Assembly (NCBI GenBank): GCA_902565895.1
Contig: CACFGV010000009.1
Span: 1 to 64,000 of the forward strand
Direction: 5' to 3'
Source of the DNA: K189A clade bacterium
GTDB taxonomy: Bacteria > Pseudomonadota > Gammaproteobacteria > Pseudomonadales > Azotimanducaceae
Length of the DNA stretch: 64,000 nt
In this document: positions 24,851 to 34,229 of the stretch, piece by piece
How positions within the stretch are numbered: the first letter of the stretch is position 1
Layout: each line of letters starts with the position of its first letter
Made by a program: the position numbers and the translations under genes
The notes under the pieces: model-generated
What the model was told of the DNA's origin: nothing
Seen by the model: only the letters and a program-made list of their open reading frames with translations
Database searches by the model: none

Positions 24851-26884
24851 TTACCGACCAGCTGGCGCCCCGCCTCGAGCACCTTCTGAGGTCTCATAGC
24901 GCACGCGCTGTAAAAAGGTGCTTACGCGTTGCCACTCGTCAATCCGATTTTCCATCTTGCGATTTCCATGGCCCTCTTTGTCGTAGAATTTGTACTCATA
25001 ATCGATATCCGTATCTTTAAGCGCTTTGATCATCTGTTCGGCACCCTTAAAGGGTGTGCGCTTATCCTTGGTGCCGTGCATGATCAACATAGGCGCTTTG
25101 ATCTTAGCGAGGTTTCGAATGGGCGACTGCTTTTGTAATTCTGCAGGGTCTGTCCCGATAACATTTGCCATGTATTCTCTGCCTGCATAGAGGCCCCCAG
25201 TATCTGCGCGTTTTATTTGCTCCTCCAGATCAAAGACGCCAGCGATGATCACACCACAATCATAGAAGTCTGGATGCCTGGTAAGGCTCTGCGCCGTGCC
25301 GTAACCGCCGTAACTTCCTCCGAAAGCGCAAATCATTGATGAATCGACTAACCCTGCGTCCACTAACGCCTTTGCGCCTTCTTGCATATCATCAATCATT
25401 CCTGTGCCCCAGCGCTTGTAACCCGCCTCTTGGAAATTTAAGCCGAAACCACCCGATCCGCGAAAGTTAGGGGCATAGACTGAGTAGCCAAGCTGGTTGA
25501 ATATGTGGAAATTGGCGTGGAACCTATACGAATTAAAAGGTCCATGGGGGCCTCCATGGATATACACCACCAGGGGCGATCGTGTGCCTTTCTGGGCTGG
25601 CTGAAACCATCCGGGAATTTCCACGCCCTCGCTATTGACGTAAGAGAAATATTCAAGACCCGAGAGCGAAAAATCTGCCAACACCTCCGTGGCTCCAATC
25701 AAGAAGCGGACAGACTTTTTCTCTGAATCGTAGAGGAAATACTCCGGAAGAACTCCCGAAGAACTGACTGAAAATATCGTTTTGTCACCATTTGATGTGC
25801 TGCCTTCCACACCGACCGTGAAGCCTTTATAGCTATCCATGAGGTACGAAAGTACCTTATTGGTGGGGTCTTGCTCGTCAAAGATTAGTGAGCGGGGCTT
25901 GTCATCTACATATCGAACGACGCTCAACTCATGGTCATCATTGGTTTCGATTTCGTAAAGTGTTGAAAAACCAATGTCGAGCATATCCTCCCAAATACCG
26001 CGAGCACGATCATAGCGAACAACATGAGTGCTTGAATTGGGAGTATCGTCTTTTAATGCCTCGCCATAAATGAAGCGTTCATTGATCTCATAGGGGGTCC
26101 ACGTTCCACTGAAGCCAGCTAGGTCAAAAACGAAAGGCTGCCAATCTCCGCCTTTCTCCGAAATAACATAGGAGTACTTGTCCATATACATATCTTTTCG
26201 GGTGGTGGTAGCAGCCAATAAATCGACGTCGGAGCTGTTTTTTGCTGTTTTAAGTTTAGAAGCGCCCCAAATGTACCGGGTGTATTCTGGAAGGCGTCTA
26301 AAGTTCGAAATATCGCCATTAGAAAGTTTCATAGTCACGAGACTTGGACGGTTGGTATCCCAAGATTGCAAGAACAGCAAAATATGATCCGGGTCCTCCT
26401 CCAACACCGACTCTATCGCCGGCCAGCCGGAAAAGAGTCTTCCTCTTTTTGCCGAATTATTTTCGTAGTTGCCAAAGGGTGTGAAAATTCTATCGTTTCT
26501 CGAACCATCCGCACTCAGCAAATGGATGTTGCCTTGGCGCCCCTCGCCCTCTAACGTGCCTATCTTGCGTAGAGTCCCATACGAGAGAAGCTCGTCAGTG
26601 ATCCACCTCGCACAGCAAACGTTCAGCTTACTGGTTTTGCCTTTTTCGCCATATTTCACCGAGGCAGTTGGCTTCATGGTCGCCAAATCCAGCACAATGA
26701 GCGTGTTTATCTCATCGTCGCGGCGAATGAAGCTGACGTACTTTCCGCTTGGTGAAATATCAACGGCTGCGTATTGAATAGGATCTAAGAATTTGCGGAG
26801 ATCTGTATCTGTAAGCTGTTCAGCGTGGCTCTGGGGGAACATCAACAAAAAGACAAGCGCTGTGAGGGAGGCTATGAGAGGCAT
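24851..26884 (-). CDS. S9-family prolyl oligopeptidase-like secreted peptidase
   Basis: 677 residues with a cleavable signal peptide (hydrophobic core about residues 3-17, cleavage after SHA). Residues about 30-420 form the beta-propeller-like region and about 425-665 the alpha/beta hydrolase: HGGPHGP oxyanion region, nucleophile Ser524 in GGSYGGYG, then acid in GTKDKRTPF and base in EGHGN. Such enzymes cleave short peptides in the periplasm. ATG has AGGA upstream. It is the last gene of a group with the unknown protein at 26895 (10-base gap) and the methyltransferase, downstream of a TonB receptor. The mature protease sequence shows no lipobox. Confidence 0.9.
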   Translation of the reverse strand: MPLIASLTALVFLLMFPQSHAEQLTDTDLRKFLDPIQYAAVDISPSGKYVSFIRRDDEINTLIVLDLATMKPTASVKYGEKGKTSKLNVCCARWITDELLSYGTLRKIGTLEGEGRQGNIHLLSADGSRNDRIFTPFGNYENNSAKRGRLFSGWPAIESVLEEDPDHILLFLQSWDTNRPSLVTMKLSNGDISNFRRLPEYTRYIWGASKLKTAKNSSDVDLLAATTTRKDMYMDKYSYVISEKGGDWQPFVFDLAGFSGTWTPYEINERFIYGEALKDDTPNSSTHVVRYDRARGIWEDMLDIGFSTLYEIETNDDHELSVVRYVDDKPRSLIFDEQDPTNKVLSYLMDSYKGFTVGVEGSTSNGDKTIFSVSSSGVLPEYFLYDSEKKSVRFLIGATEVLADFSLSGLEYFSYVNSEGVEIPGWFQPAQKGTRSPLVVYIHGGPHGPFNSYRFHANFHIFNQLGYSVYAPNFRGSGGFGLNFQEAGYKRWGTGMIDDMQEGAKALVDAGLVDSSMICAFGGSYGGYGTAQSLTRHPDFYDCGVIIAGVFDLEEQIKRADTGGLYAGREYMANVIGTDPAELQKQSPIRNLAKIKAPMLIMHGTKDKRTPFKGAEQMIKALKDTDIDYEYKFYDKEGHGNRKMENRIDEWQRVSTFLQRVRYETSEGARGGAPAGR

Positions 26885-26894
26885 AGTTTGGTTC

Positions 26895-27434
26895 CTAGTT
26901 GAGAGGTTTAACTTTAATTCGTTTGCCGCGTTGGTTGATCAAGAACACTGCGCTAAAGACGCCAAGCTTTGCCACTACGGTATCGCCGACCGCGAAATCA
27001 CTGGCTGAAGTGCCTAGCTTCCGAAATTCTCGCCCATCCGCCGTATGATATTCAACCTTTCCGCCATATCGTCTCAGCACTTTGCTGATCGTGTACTCCA
27101 CAGGCTTTGTTGGGGCTTTAGCTTCGACGGTATTTCGCCTAGGTAAAGCAACTTTCAGGGCGTTTTGGACGGCGCTGGAGGCACGTTGTCCTAATGATTC
27201 TCCGTTACTTTTTGTAGATCCATGTTCGGAGGAATTCCGTGCTTGGTCCATGACTTTAGGCGAGGCATCTTCTTCTAACGGTTGCGTTGTCGGCTTGTCT
27301 CTACTGTCGTAGCAAGCCAAGCGCTCCGTCGGCTCTGGGATATCTCGACATTCGCCACCGGGCCCTGCCCAAGAGACGGCGACAAAGCCCCATAGGATCA
27401 CTGAGTTAATTATTTTCGTACCGATACGTTCCAT
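26895..27434 (-). CDS. exported protein of unknown function
   Basis: 179 residues with a signal peptide (core about residues 9-22, cleavage near SWA-GP). The mature start has the motif ECRDIPEPTERLACYD, a Cys-x-RLACYD pattern seen in several unrelated periplasmic proteins of gammaproteobacteria. A Ser/Asn-rich linker follows and the C-terminal 70 residues are basic and beta-rich (VGDTVVAKLGVF). It overlaps the methyltransferase end by 25 bases and has AGGA ahead of its ATG. Function not recognised; position suggests periplasmic action with the S9 peptidase. Confidence 0.65.
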   Translation of the reverse strand: MERIGTKIINSVILWGFVAVSWAGPGGECRDIPEPTERLACYDSRDKPTTQPLEEDASPKVMDQARNSSEHGSTKSNGESLGQRASSAVQNALKVALPRRNTVEAKAPTKPVEYTISKVLRRYGGKVEYHTADGREFRKLGTSASDFAVGDTVVAKLGVFSAVFLINQRGKRIKVKPLN

Positions 27435-28360
27435 CCGCCCAGTTCCTTCTGATCTTTATCAGCAAAAAATTTTTTTATGGTGATCGCTTCGCACTTTTGT
27501 TCTTGCAACAATCTTTCTACTTCAACCACGTCAATTTCGCTCTTTGCCGCCTCAGCCATAGCGGTATAACGGTGCCGCGACGCTTGAAATTCGGTCTCTA
27601 GGCCATCTATGTATTGGCTCCGCACGGAGTCAGATTGTTTGAGTAATTTGAAGAACTTTAGGGCGTCACCGACGAACTGCACCATGATCGCGTTGCCGCT
27701 GTCTGGATTGAGGTCGCGCATATACTTTTGCGCCAAATTGTTCAGTCGCGTGCGCGCAGCCTCTGCAGACTGACTTTGTTTCAGTCTATTAGGCACTCGA
27801 AGTTCGTTGAGTTGTTGATCTATCACCCGAAGGCTAGCAACGATGATATTCATGTCATCGTCTTGAAATTCGCTCAAGGCCCGAGCGCTCATGGTTGAAA
27901 TAACCGATTCAGCGGCGTGCATTAAAGAGTGCAATGAGCCGCCGCGCCGCAATACCCGCACCGCTTCTGGCAAGCTGTGCTGGAGATCTGAATACTCAAT
28001 TCCAAATACCGAAACCACAAGGTCAATGCTGTCGGACTCCAGAGGTAGATCTTCGGCATTAGTATGCGATTTCAACAAAGCGGTTAACCCGTCCTGCTGC
28101 TTGAGCTTTTGTTTAGCCGCCTCATTTATGCGCACGCCTGCCAGGTCAACGCCAGTGTAGGTGCCATGTTGTTCGCTATCGAGAAGTTCTATGAGTAAAG
28201 CGGCATTGCCACATCCTACGTCCAGGATATCTGCATGCGATGGAAGACCCGCGATAACATGCTGCCACCAATGTTTGATGGCGCCGTCATAACCGTTTCT
28301 GAAAAAAGCACCAAATGTGGTGCTGTGTCCGTGTTGCCAGAAGGAAGTCCAAGGTTCCAT
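27410..28360 (-). CDS. class I SAM-dependent methyltransferase
   Basis: 316 residues. The SAM-binding motif is ILDVGCGNAALLIELL (about residues 45-60), the second strand acidic TGVDLAG and the post-motif DSIDLVVSVFGIEY; the fold is the UbiE-type Rossmann methyltransferase. The C-terminal 110 residues are helical and charged, an extension of unknown role. The start is ATG 28360, or TTG 28372; neither has a clear ribosome site. It follows the terminator of the TonB receptor gene, so it probably has its own promoter in the region of that terminator or depends on read-through. Substrate unknown. Confidence 0.85.
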   Translation of the reverse strand: MEPWTSFWQHGHSTTFGAFFRNGYDGAIKHWWQHVIAGLPSHADILDVGCGNAALLIELLDSEQHGTYTGVDLAGVRINEAAKQKLKQQDGLTALLKSHTNAEDLPLESDSIDLVVSVFGIEYSDLQHSLPEAVRVLRRGGSLHSLMHAAESVISTMSARALSEFQDDDMNIIVASLRVIDQQLNELRVPNRLKQSQSAEAARTRLNNLAQKYMRDLNPDSGNAIMVQFVGDALKFFKLLKQSDSVRSQYIDGLETEFQASRHRYTAMAEAAKSEIDVVEVERLLQEQKCEAITIKKFFADKDQKELGGWNVSVRK

Positions 28361-28373
28361 AAAAAGATCCAAT

Positions 28374-28400
28374 AAAAAAGGCCCGCAACGCGGGCCTTTT
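28374..28400 (-). terminator. rho-independent terminator of the TonB receptor gene
   Basis: GGCCCGC (28380-28386), loop AAC, GCGGGCC (28390-28396), flanked by A4 on one side and T4 on the other, so it is a bidirectional-looking hairpin; read on the minus strand it ends in a T-rich tract. It is placed 14 bases after the receptor stop and before the methyltransferase start. Confidence 0.85.
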
Positions 28401-28414
28401 CCGAGACGAGCTTC

Positions 28415-31021
28415 CTACATTTCAACTGAGTAACTGAGCGAAATAACACGCCCGGTTAGGTCATAGATGTATTCGTTCGCCATTTCACCATCCCGAAGGA
28501 GCGGATCTCTGTCCAGTAGGTTCCTGATGCCCAGAGTAACCGAGCCCTTCTCGCCGAAATCATAGCCAAATCCAGCGTTGAAGGTATCCCACTGTGGATA
28601 TTCTTCGTCACCAACTTCCGCTTTGGATGATCCGACATAGCGCCAGGAAAGACTTGCTGAGTAGTCATCCATGGACCAACGCACTAACGCGCCCGCGAGC
28701 CACTTGGTAAAACCAAGTCGCCCTGCTGCGTTGTAAAGATCGCCAGTCCCATAGCTCGCTTCCGTGTCGTAAGTGAGATAGTGGGAAATGTCACCGCCTA
28801 TAGTAAAGCGACCGTAAGCGGTCTCTATCATGCCGTTGACGGTCAAGTCTATTCCATCCCTTTCAAGAGGAACGACCGCGTTTTGGAATCCAGCCGAGAT
28901 GCTCTGAACAACGGATCCTGTTCTAACAACGTTGGGGTTGTTGCCCCCGGTGTTGAAATCAACAGTGAGCTGGTCCTGGGCACTGGTCAACTCAATCGTA
29001 TCCTCAAGCTCTAACTTGAAGTACGTGAGCGCTGCTTGCCAGGTGTCGGTAATATCGTATTCGATGCCAAACGACAAACTGGAAGACTTCTCAGCGTCAA
29101 GGTTCGGATTTGATCCGATATAAGTATTAAATTGCTGCTGTGGGCAATCAGCGGATTCTATTCCTTGAAGCTGACAACCGTAGTAGTCAATACCACTCGA
29201 AGCAGAAAACGCAGTTGCGCCAAATAAGTCTGATAGATCAGGTGCCCTGAATCCTTCGCCGTATGAGGCTCTAAGTGTTAGTGCTTGCAGCTGCGGAATT
29301 TGCGCCGTAACACCAATTCTAGGAGTGACCGCCGATCCGACATCGGAGTATTGGTCGTAACGAACAGCCAAATCGACTTCCATCCAATCCGTAACAGGTA
29401 AGATGGTTTCCGCCGAGAAAGCTGTAACGCTTCGATTGCCTTGTGCTGAGTTGCCAGCCGATCCACCGACCAGGCCAGCTTCCGACTGAGCATCTACCAG
29501 TGCGTCGTAATTGACCTCGAACTGCTCAAGTCCGAAGTAGGAGGAAGCCTGGCCGCCAGCCATTTCAAACATATCCCACTGCGCGCCCAAGAAGAATTTC
29601 TTCATAGTTTGGATATCGTCATTCAGTGTGGTGTGCTTGAGGTTAGCAACGAACTCGTCAAAGTCATCAATCTCTTCGTTGATGTTGTAGTCGAGGCCTG
29701 CATAGCTTAGGTAATAGGTACCAATAGAAGCTGACTTGTATTTGGAAACAGTCGCATAAGCTTCCCATCTGACATTGTCAGAGAGTGATCCTTTGACGCC
29801 CGCATTAATGTCGATGAAGGTGTCTTGAACGTTGTTATCCCTAAAGCCAATGTCGGTCCAACGGAAATAGCCGTTGGTGGCGGTTACGTTGCCCTGAGTA
29901 GGTGACACGATGAGATTTCGGGGATCGCCAGGAATCACGGGACCCGGGGCAGCTGGGGGTGCATAGCGGCCAAATGAGTCCACTTCGGTCCATACGAGGT
30001 CGAAGAAAGCCTCAGTATTTTCCGTTAGCTCGTAGTCGGCGCTGATCCAAGCGTTGGTACGATCGAGGCTCGCTCGATTCGCAGACACCAAAGCGTAAGC
30101 GTAGCCGCAATACTTACCCATGCCGAAATATTCCATTTCGCCCTGAAAGCCATTTGTTTCAGAACAATTGGCGCCGGGGTGGAAATACCATGTATCGGTA
30201 TCGGTCACATCGTAGGGTCCGCCAGTGTAAGCAGGATTCAACAGGGTATACCCGTAAATAGATATGCCAACCGTTTCCTCATACCCTTGAATCACACCGT
30301 CGCCGTTCTTATCCGTCTTGCTGGCTGCTGTGAAGCTCCGGTCTGCGTCAAAGATAGGGTCTCTGCTGTCGTGTTCGAAGCCAGCTACAAAGCTACCTCG
30401 GTCCGTGCTTGCGCCAGTTAGAAGGGAAATACCCGTCTCTTCGCCTGCGTCACGGCTTCTGCTCCCGTAGCGAGCTTTAATTTTGAAACCCTCATATTCA
30501 TCTTTGAGAATTACGTTGATTACACCGGCAACGGCGTCAGATCCATAGACTGCGGATGCGCCATCAGGAATGATTTCTATACGATCCACAGTTTCTAAAG
30601 GCAGCATGTTTAAGTTCACGATGCCACCGCCCCCAAGAGAAGGTGAGCCTACTGCGCGACGGCCATTTAGAAGAACCAATGTGCGTCCCGAGCCAGCGCC
30701 TCTGAGGTTCACGTATGCATTTGATTGCGCAGAGCTACCCGAAGACTCTCTGAAGGACCCAAGTGAGTTCAAGGTTGAGTCTCTAAGTGCATCTGCCACA
30801 CTGATTGCGCCACTGGCGATGATGTCCGCGCCGGTAATGGTTACGACGGGTCGTGATTGTGTGTTCTCTGTTCGCTGAATTCGCGAACCGGTCACCACTA
30901 CTTCTTCGACCACTTCGGCTTCTTCGTCCTCAGCCCAAACCAATCCCGGTCCGGCTAGAGCGGTCGCCAGCCCTACGGATGCTATCGCCGCTGCGAGCGG
31001 CTTTACGGTAAAGTTTTTCAA
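28415..31021 (-). CDS. TonB-dependent outer-membrane receptor
   Basis: About 868 residues. A signal peptide (core about VLATALAGPG region, residues 9-30) ends near WAEDEE, then a TonB-box-like EEVVVTGSRI, the plug domain with LRGAGSGRTLVLLNGRR and IEIIPDGASAVYGSDAVAGVINVILK segments, then a 22-strand-type barrel ending in the aromatic VISLSYSVEM. It imports a substrate that is not recognisable. The frame opens at GTG 31033 but GGAGAG (31024-31031 on the complement) sits just before TTG 31021, which I prefer. It is separated from the downstream peptidase group by the terminator at 28374-28400. Confidence 0.9.
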   Translation of the reverse strand: MKNFTVKPLAAAIASVGLATALAGPGLVWAEDEEAEVVEEVVVTGSRIQRTENTQSRPVVTITGADIIASGAISVADALRDSTLNSLGSFRESSGSSAQSNAYVNLRGAGSGRTLVLLNGRRAVGSPSLGGGGIVNLNMLPLETVDRIEIIPDGASAVYGSDAVAGVINVILKDEYEGFKIKARYGSRSRDAGEETGISLLTGASTDRGSFVAGFEHDSRDPIFDADRSFTAASKTDKNGDGVIQGYEETVGISIYGYTLLNPAYTGGPYDVTDTDTWYFHPGANCSETNGFQGEMEYFGMGKYCGYAYALVSANRASLDRTNAWISADYELTENTEAFFDLVWTEVDSFGRYAPPAAPGPVIPGDPRNLIVSPTQGNVTATNGYFRWTDIGFRDNNVQDTFIDINAGVKGSLSDNVRWEAYATVSKYKSASIGTYYLSYAGLDYNINEEIDDFDEFVANLKHTTLNDDIQTMKKFFLGAQWDMFEMAGGQASSYFGLEQFEVNYDALVDAQSEAGLVGGSAGNSAQGNRSVTAFSAETILPVTDWMEVDLAVRYDQYSDVGSAVTPRIGVTAQIPQLQALTLRASYGEGFRAPDLSDLFGATAFSASSGIDYYGCQLQGIESADCPQQQFNTYIGSNPNLDAEKSSSLSFGIEYDITDTWQAALTYFKLELEDTIELTSAQDQLTVDFNTGGNNPNVVRTGSVVQSISAGFQNAVVPLERDGIDLTVNGMIETAYGRFTIGGDISHYLTYDTEASYGTGDLYNAAGRLGFTKWLAGALVRWSMDDYSASLSWRYVGSSKAEVGDEEYPQWDTFNAGFGYDFGEKGSVTLGIRNLLDRDPLLRDGEMANEYIYDLTGRVISLSYSVEM

Positions 31022-31283
31022 TCGTCTCTCCACGAAATTTCACAGGTTTGCCAAGAATTTGCGCTCTTTTTTGGTACATTTTTGATGCACAAAACGCTTT
31101 AAACTTAGCGTTGAGTTCTCACCCTGCGCGCGAAAATAGTAGAAAATACAACAAAAAACAATCAATTTATGGCTTGGGCACCAAGTCACCTTTTTGTTCA
31201 CATTATGTAGAAATAATGGAATAAGGCCGGACAGTCAGGAGCGGGCTTTAAGCACAGGCACTAAGGCCCTAATCCATTTAAAA

Positions 31284-31306
31284 AACGAGTGTAAACACCA
31301 CTCGTT
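31284..31306 (-). terminator. rho-independent-like terminator downstream of the acyl-CoA dehydrogenase
   Basis: AACGAGTG (31284-31291) and CACTCGTT (31299-31306) make a perfect 8-bp stem with a 7-base loop; read on the minus strand the stem is followed by a run of T (complement of the As at 31279-31285). It is 126 bases past the acyl-CoA dehydrogenase stop. Confidence 0.65.
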
Positions 31307-31393
31307 ACAGGGTGGGGTGAGACCACTTAGGCGCATGGTCGCGGTGGCTATTGATATGCGTTCCCCAATAGCTGGTTCTGGTTATAGATGGGA

Positions 31394-31426
31394 AACGCCC
31401 CAGATTGCGTGGCATCCTGGGGCGTT
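31394..31426 (-). terminator. strong hairpin 5 bases past the acyl-CoA dehydrogenase stop
   Basis: AACGCCCCAG (31394-31403) and CTGGGGCGTT (31417-31426) are perfectly complementary over 10 bp with a 13-base loop. On the minus strand it is followed by only a few Ts, so the hairpin may act as a stability element, with the second hairpin downstream finishing termination. Confidence 0.5.
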
Positions 31427-31431
31427 GGCGG

Positions 31432-32661
31432 TTACTCGAACAGATCGCCGCCACAGGCTGCGGCGGTAGAGCCGTCACGTTCAAAGGCTTTGATGACGTT
31501 AGCGCCTGTGCGCCAACGGTGTACCTCATCCGGTCCGTCAACAAGTCGTTGTGATCGAATGCCGGTATACCAACGCGCCAGCGGCGTGTCATGGCTGTAG
31601 CCGAGTGCGCCGTGCAGTTGCAGTGCAGTATCTACTACCTGATGCACCATGTTGGCTAAAAACACCTTGGCAATGCCGTTTTCGTTGCGTAGATCCATGC
31701 CTTGCTCGGCTTTATAGGCAATGTGCAGCAACATCAGCCTGGCTTTGTAGATTTCAGACGCGCAGTCCGCAAGCATCCAGCGCACCCCCTGGCGGTCAGC
31801 CAGGCGCTTGCCAAACGTGCTGCGTTGACTGACGTGACCCGCGGCGAGGTCGAGCGCTCGTTGAGCCATGGCGACATTGTGCATGCCGTGACGCAGTCGG
31901 CCATAGGCCAGCCGATGCTGACCCATATTAAAGCCCTGACCGCGTCCGCCGAGTATGTTGTCTCGTGGCACCCTTAGATTGTCTATTTTGATCTCAGAAT
32001 GGCTGCCGCCGAGCTTCAAGCCCAAGTCGGTATGGGGTTGCATGGTCTCGATATTGCGGAGGATTTGGTATCCGGGGTTGGGCAACTCGACAATAAACGT
32101 GCTGTATTGTTCGTGCCGTGCCGCATCAGGGTCGGTTTTTGCCATAACCACAGCAATATCGGCGACGCTTGCGGATGAACTGAACCATTTCTCGCCATTC
32201 AAGACCCACTCGTCGCCATCTAGCTCGGCCTTGGTCTGCATGCCTGTTGCGTCTGCGCCGGCGGCTTTCTCGGTCATGGAATAACAAATCCGCTTCTCAC
32301 CATTCAACAAAGGTTTCAAGAAACGCTCCTTTTGGTCGTCGGTGCCGTGTTCCAGCAGCGTTAACATGGTGGCATCGTCCGGGCCTTGGGTATTCAGCGA
32401 CAGGGCGCCAAGAAAGCTCTCGCCGAGTTCCATTTGCACCAGCGCATTGGCCAATGGCCCTAATCCCATGCCGCCATGCTCTACCGGCACAAACGGGCAC
32501 CACAAACCTTGCGAACGTGCTTTGCTACGCAGTCCTGCCAGAACCTCGTCGAAATTATCAGCGGTGCAGGTTTCCTCTGCTGGATGGCACTCTTCGCGTA
32601 CAAATGTGCGCACGGTATCGCGCACGGCGCGGGTTTCCTCCGGTATGGTGAAATCAATCAC
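31432..32661 (-). CDS. acyl-CoA dehydrogenase family protein
   Basis: About 409 residues, the full ACAD length. Segments recognised: ICYSMTEKAAGADATGMQTKAEL (CYSMTEP-type FAD/substrate loop), GEKWFSSSA (FAD strand) and the C-terminal QLHGALGYSHDTPLARWYTGIR. These enzymes introduce an alpha-beta double bond into acyl-CoA. The GTG at 32661 with GGAGAG upstream is preferred to a longer form starting at 32709. The CoA-transferase at 32804 ends 142 bases upstream on the same strand, so the two may cooperate in acyl-CoA formation and oxidation. The acyl chain cannot be predicted. Confidence 0.9.
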   Translation of the reverse strand: MIDFTIPEETRAVRDTVRTFVREECHPAEETCTADNFDEVLAGLRSKARSQGLWCPFVPVEHGGMGLGPLANALVQMELGESFLGALSLNTQGPDDATMLTLLEHGTDDQKERFLKPLLNGEKRICYSMTEKAAGADATGMQTKAELDGDEWVLNGEKWFSSSASVADIAVVMAKTDPDAARHEQYSTFIVELPNPGYQILRNIETMQPHTDLGLKLGGSHSEIKIDNLRVPRDNILGGRGQGFNMGQHRLAYGRLRHGMHNVAMAQRALDLAAGHVSQRSTFGKRLADRQGVRWMLADCASEIYKARLMLLHIAYKAEQGMDLRNENGIAKVFLANMVHQVVDTALQLHGALGYSHDTPLARWYTGIRSQRLVDGPDEVHRWRTGANVIKAFERDGSTAAACGGDLFE

Positions 32662-32803
32662 GATAGCTCTCCTCTCAAGTTGATGTCTCTCCGACCTGGA
32701 GCATAGCAAAATAACTTACGCTGCAATCAAATCGCGCTGACAACCTACAGCGATTCCGGTGAGTGATATGAGGATGTATGCAGCAGCAGGGTATGAGTTT
32801 TCG

Positions 32804-34018
32804 TTACTGCCCTGAATCACCGGTTTGAACGATGTGGTCTTCTTGCAACGACGCGATCTCTGTCTCTGAGTAGCCCAGCTCCGATAAGATTGAGTGATTA
32901 TGCTCTCCCAGGCTGGGGGTATGGATGCGGATGTTACTCGGAGTATTGGAATATTGTGCGGCGGGTCGCGGGGTCCGGACCAGTCCAGCCTGGGGATGCT
33001 GATAGGTAAGCAATGCCTGCATGGCCTCTACCTGGGGATCATTGATGACGTCCGCGCGATCGTTAACAAGAGAGTAGGGAACATCCTCTGCCTCAAAGCG
33101 TATAGCCAATTCGTCCGTAGTGAACTGGCGATAGGCAAATTCCATCAGTTCTCGCAACTCGGTACGGTGACGTGCGCGGGAAGTTTGATCCGCGAATCTT
33201 GGATCCTCGGCAAGTTGCCCTTGATCAAGGGCGCGAAAGGTCGCCAAGAACTCAACATTTTGCACAGGCATGGTCGCGATCCAGCCGTCTTTTGTTTGAT
33301 GTAAGAAAATTGAATGATCCAGATAGGGTACCTGTTCTACATCGGGCTCTAGGAACGTGAAATTGTTCATAGTATCCGGCCACAGAAACGATAATGCTGC
33401 ATCCAGCATAGAGACCTCTACTCGTTGGCCCTGGCCGCTGCGTTCGGCTTGAAACAATGCCGCCACGATGGCCTCTGCGGCGGTGAGGGAGGTGACTTTG
33501 TCGCATACCAGACTGTTTACCATCTCTGGCGCGCCATCGCCCTTAAGAGAGGCGAAGCCCGAGATGGCTTGAATAACGGCATCGTAAACTCGGCGGTTAG
33601 CGTAGGGGCCATAGGCGCCGACGCCATTAATCGACGCATAAACCAGTTTCGGCTGGGTGTGGCGAAATTGATCAAAGCCTAACCCCAATCGATCCATGAC
33701 GCCGGGGCGGAAATTCTCGACCACCACATCGCTGCTCTGAATCAGCCGCTTTGCGACTTCCTTACCCTGGGGTTTCTGTAGATCTAGGCACAACGAACGC
33801 TTGTTGCGATTCATGGTGGTAAAAGCGCTGCCCAGACCATTACTCTGAGGTAGTCCGCGACGCATCATATCGCCGGTGAAGGCCTCGACTTTGATCACAT
33901 CAGCACCCTGGTCACCCAACATAGCGGCGCAAATAGGGCCAGAAAAGACCGCTGAGAAGTCAGCGACTTTGATCCCAGCCAATGGGCCGGTGGCGCGCTC
34001 TCCCAAAGTAATCCGCAT
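32804..34018 (-). CDS. CaiB/BaiF family CoA-transferase (second)
   Basis: 404 residues. N-terminal IKVADFSAVFSGPICAAMLGDQG, IKVEAF, the NRNKRSLCLDLQ motif, and an alpha/beta domain with YASINGVGAYGPYA are typical of family III CoA-transferases. It is distinct from the one at 8901. ATG 34018 has GAGGGG ahead of it; the frame extends to 34078 without support. It is upstream of the acyl-CoA dehydrogenase on the same strand and divergent from the molybdenum hydroxylase operon (211 bases between the starts). Substrate not known. Confidence 0.9.
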   Translation of the reverse strand: MRITLGERATGPLAGIKVADFSAVFSGPICAAMLGDQGADVIKVEAFTGDMMRRGLPQSNGLGSAFTTMNRNKRSLCLDLQKPQGKEVAKRLIQSSDVVVENFRPGVMDRLGLGFDQFRHTQPKLVYASINGVGAYGPYANRRVYDAVIQAISGFASLKGDGAPEMVNSLVCDKVTSLTAAEAIVAALFQAERSGQGQRVEVSMLDAALSFLWPDTMNNFTFLEPDVEQVPYLDHSIFLHQTKDGWIATMPVQNVEFLATFRALDQGQLAEDPRFADQTSRARHRTELRELMEFAYRQFTTDELAIRFEAEDVPYSLVNDRADVINDPQVEAMQALLTYQHPQAGLVRTPRPAAQYSNTPSNIRIHTPSLGEHNHSILSELGYSETEIASLQEDHIVQTGDSGQ

Positions 34019-34229
34019 AGTCACGATCCCCTCAGTGCTCGTTGACGCCAGCATAGTAGAGCACTTTGTGCTCTCCAAGGTACAGATTTGTCCTATTACC
34101 TAATTGGGAATCGCCCGATATGGGGCTTTTTGTGCGAGAAAGTTGCAATAAAGGGCTTGAGAGCAGATCACATTACGTGCAGATTAAGTCCACGCTATTT
34201 TCACAAACGCTAGGGGAGATGCATCAACG

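Larger units (their letters stand above)
31034..31431. other. 398-base gene-free region between TonB receptor and acyl-CoA dehydrogenase
   Basis: AT-rich near the receptor start, as expected of a promoter region for the minus-strand receptor, but I see no convincing -35/-10 pair. Two hairpins occur in the half nearer the acyl-CoA dehydrogenase (31284-31306 and 31394-31426). I see no tRNA, small ORF with ribosome site, or repeat beyond these. Confidence 0.6.

Noticed and set aside
24851-31021. Lasso peptide isopeptidase cluster (S9 peptidase plus TonB receptor)
   Set aside because: No precursor peptide, B or C protein or sigma/anti-sigma pair was found, and the peptidase looks like a general S9 enzyme.
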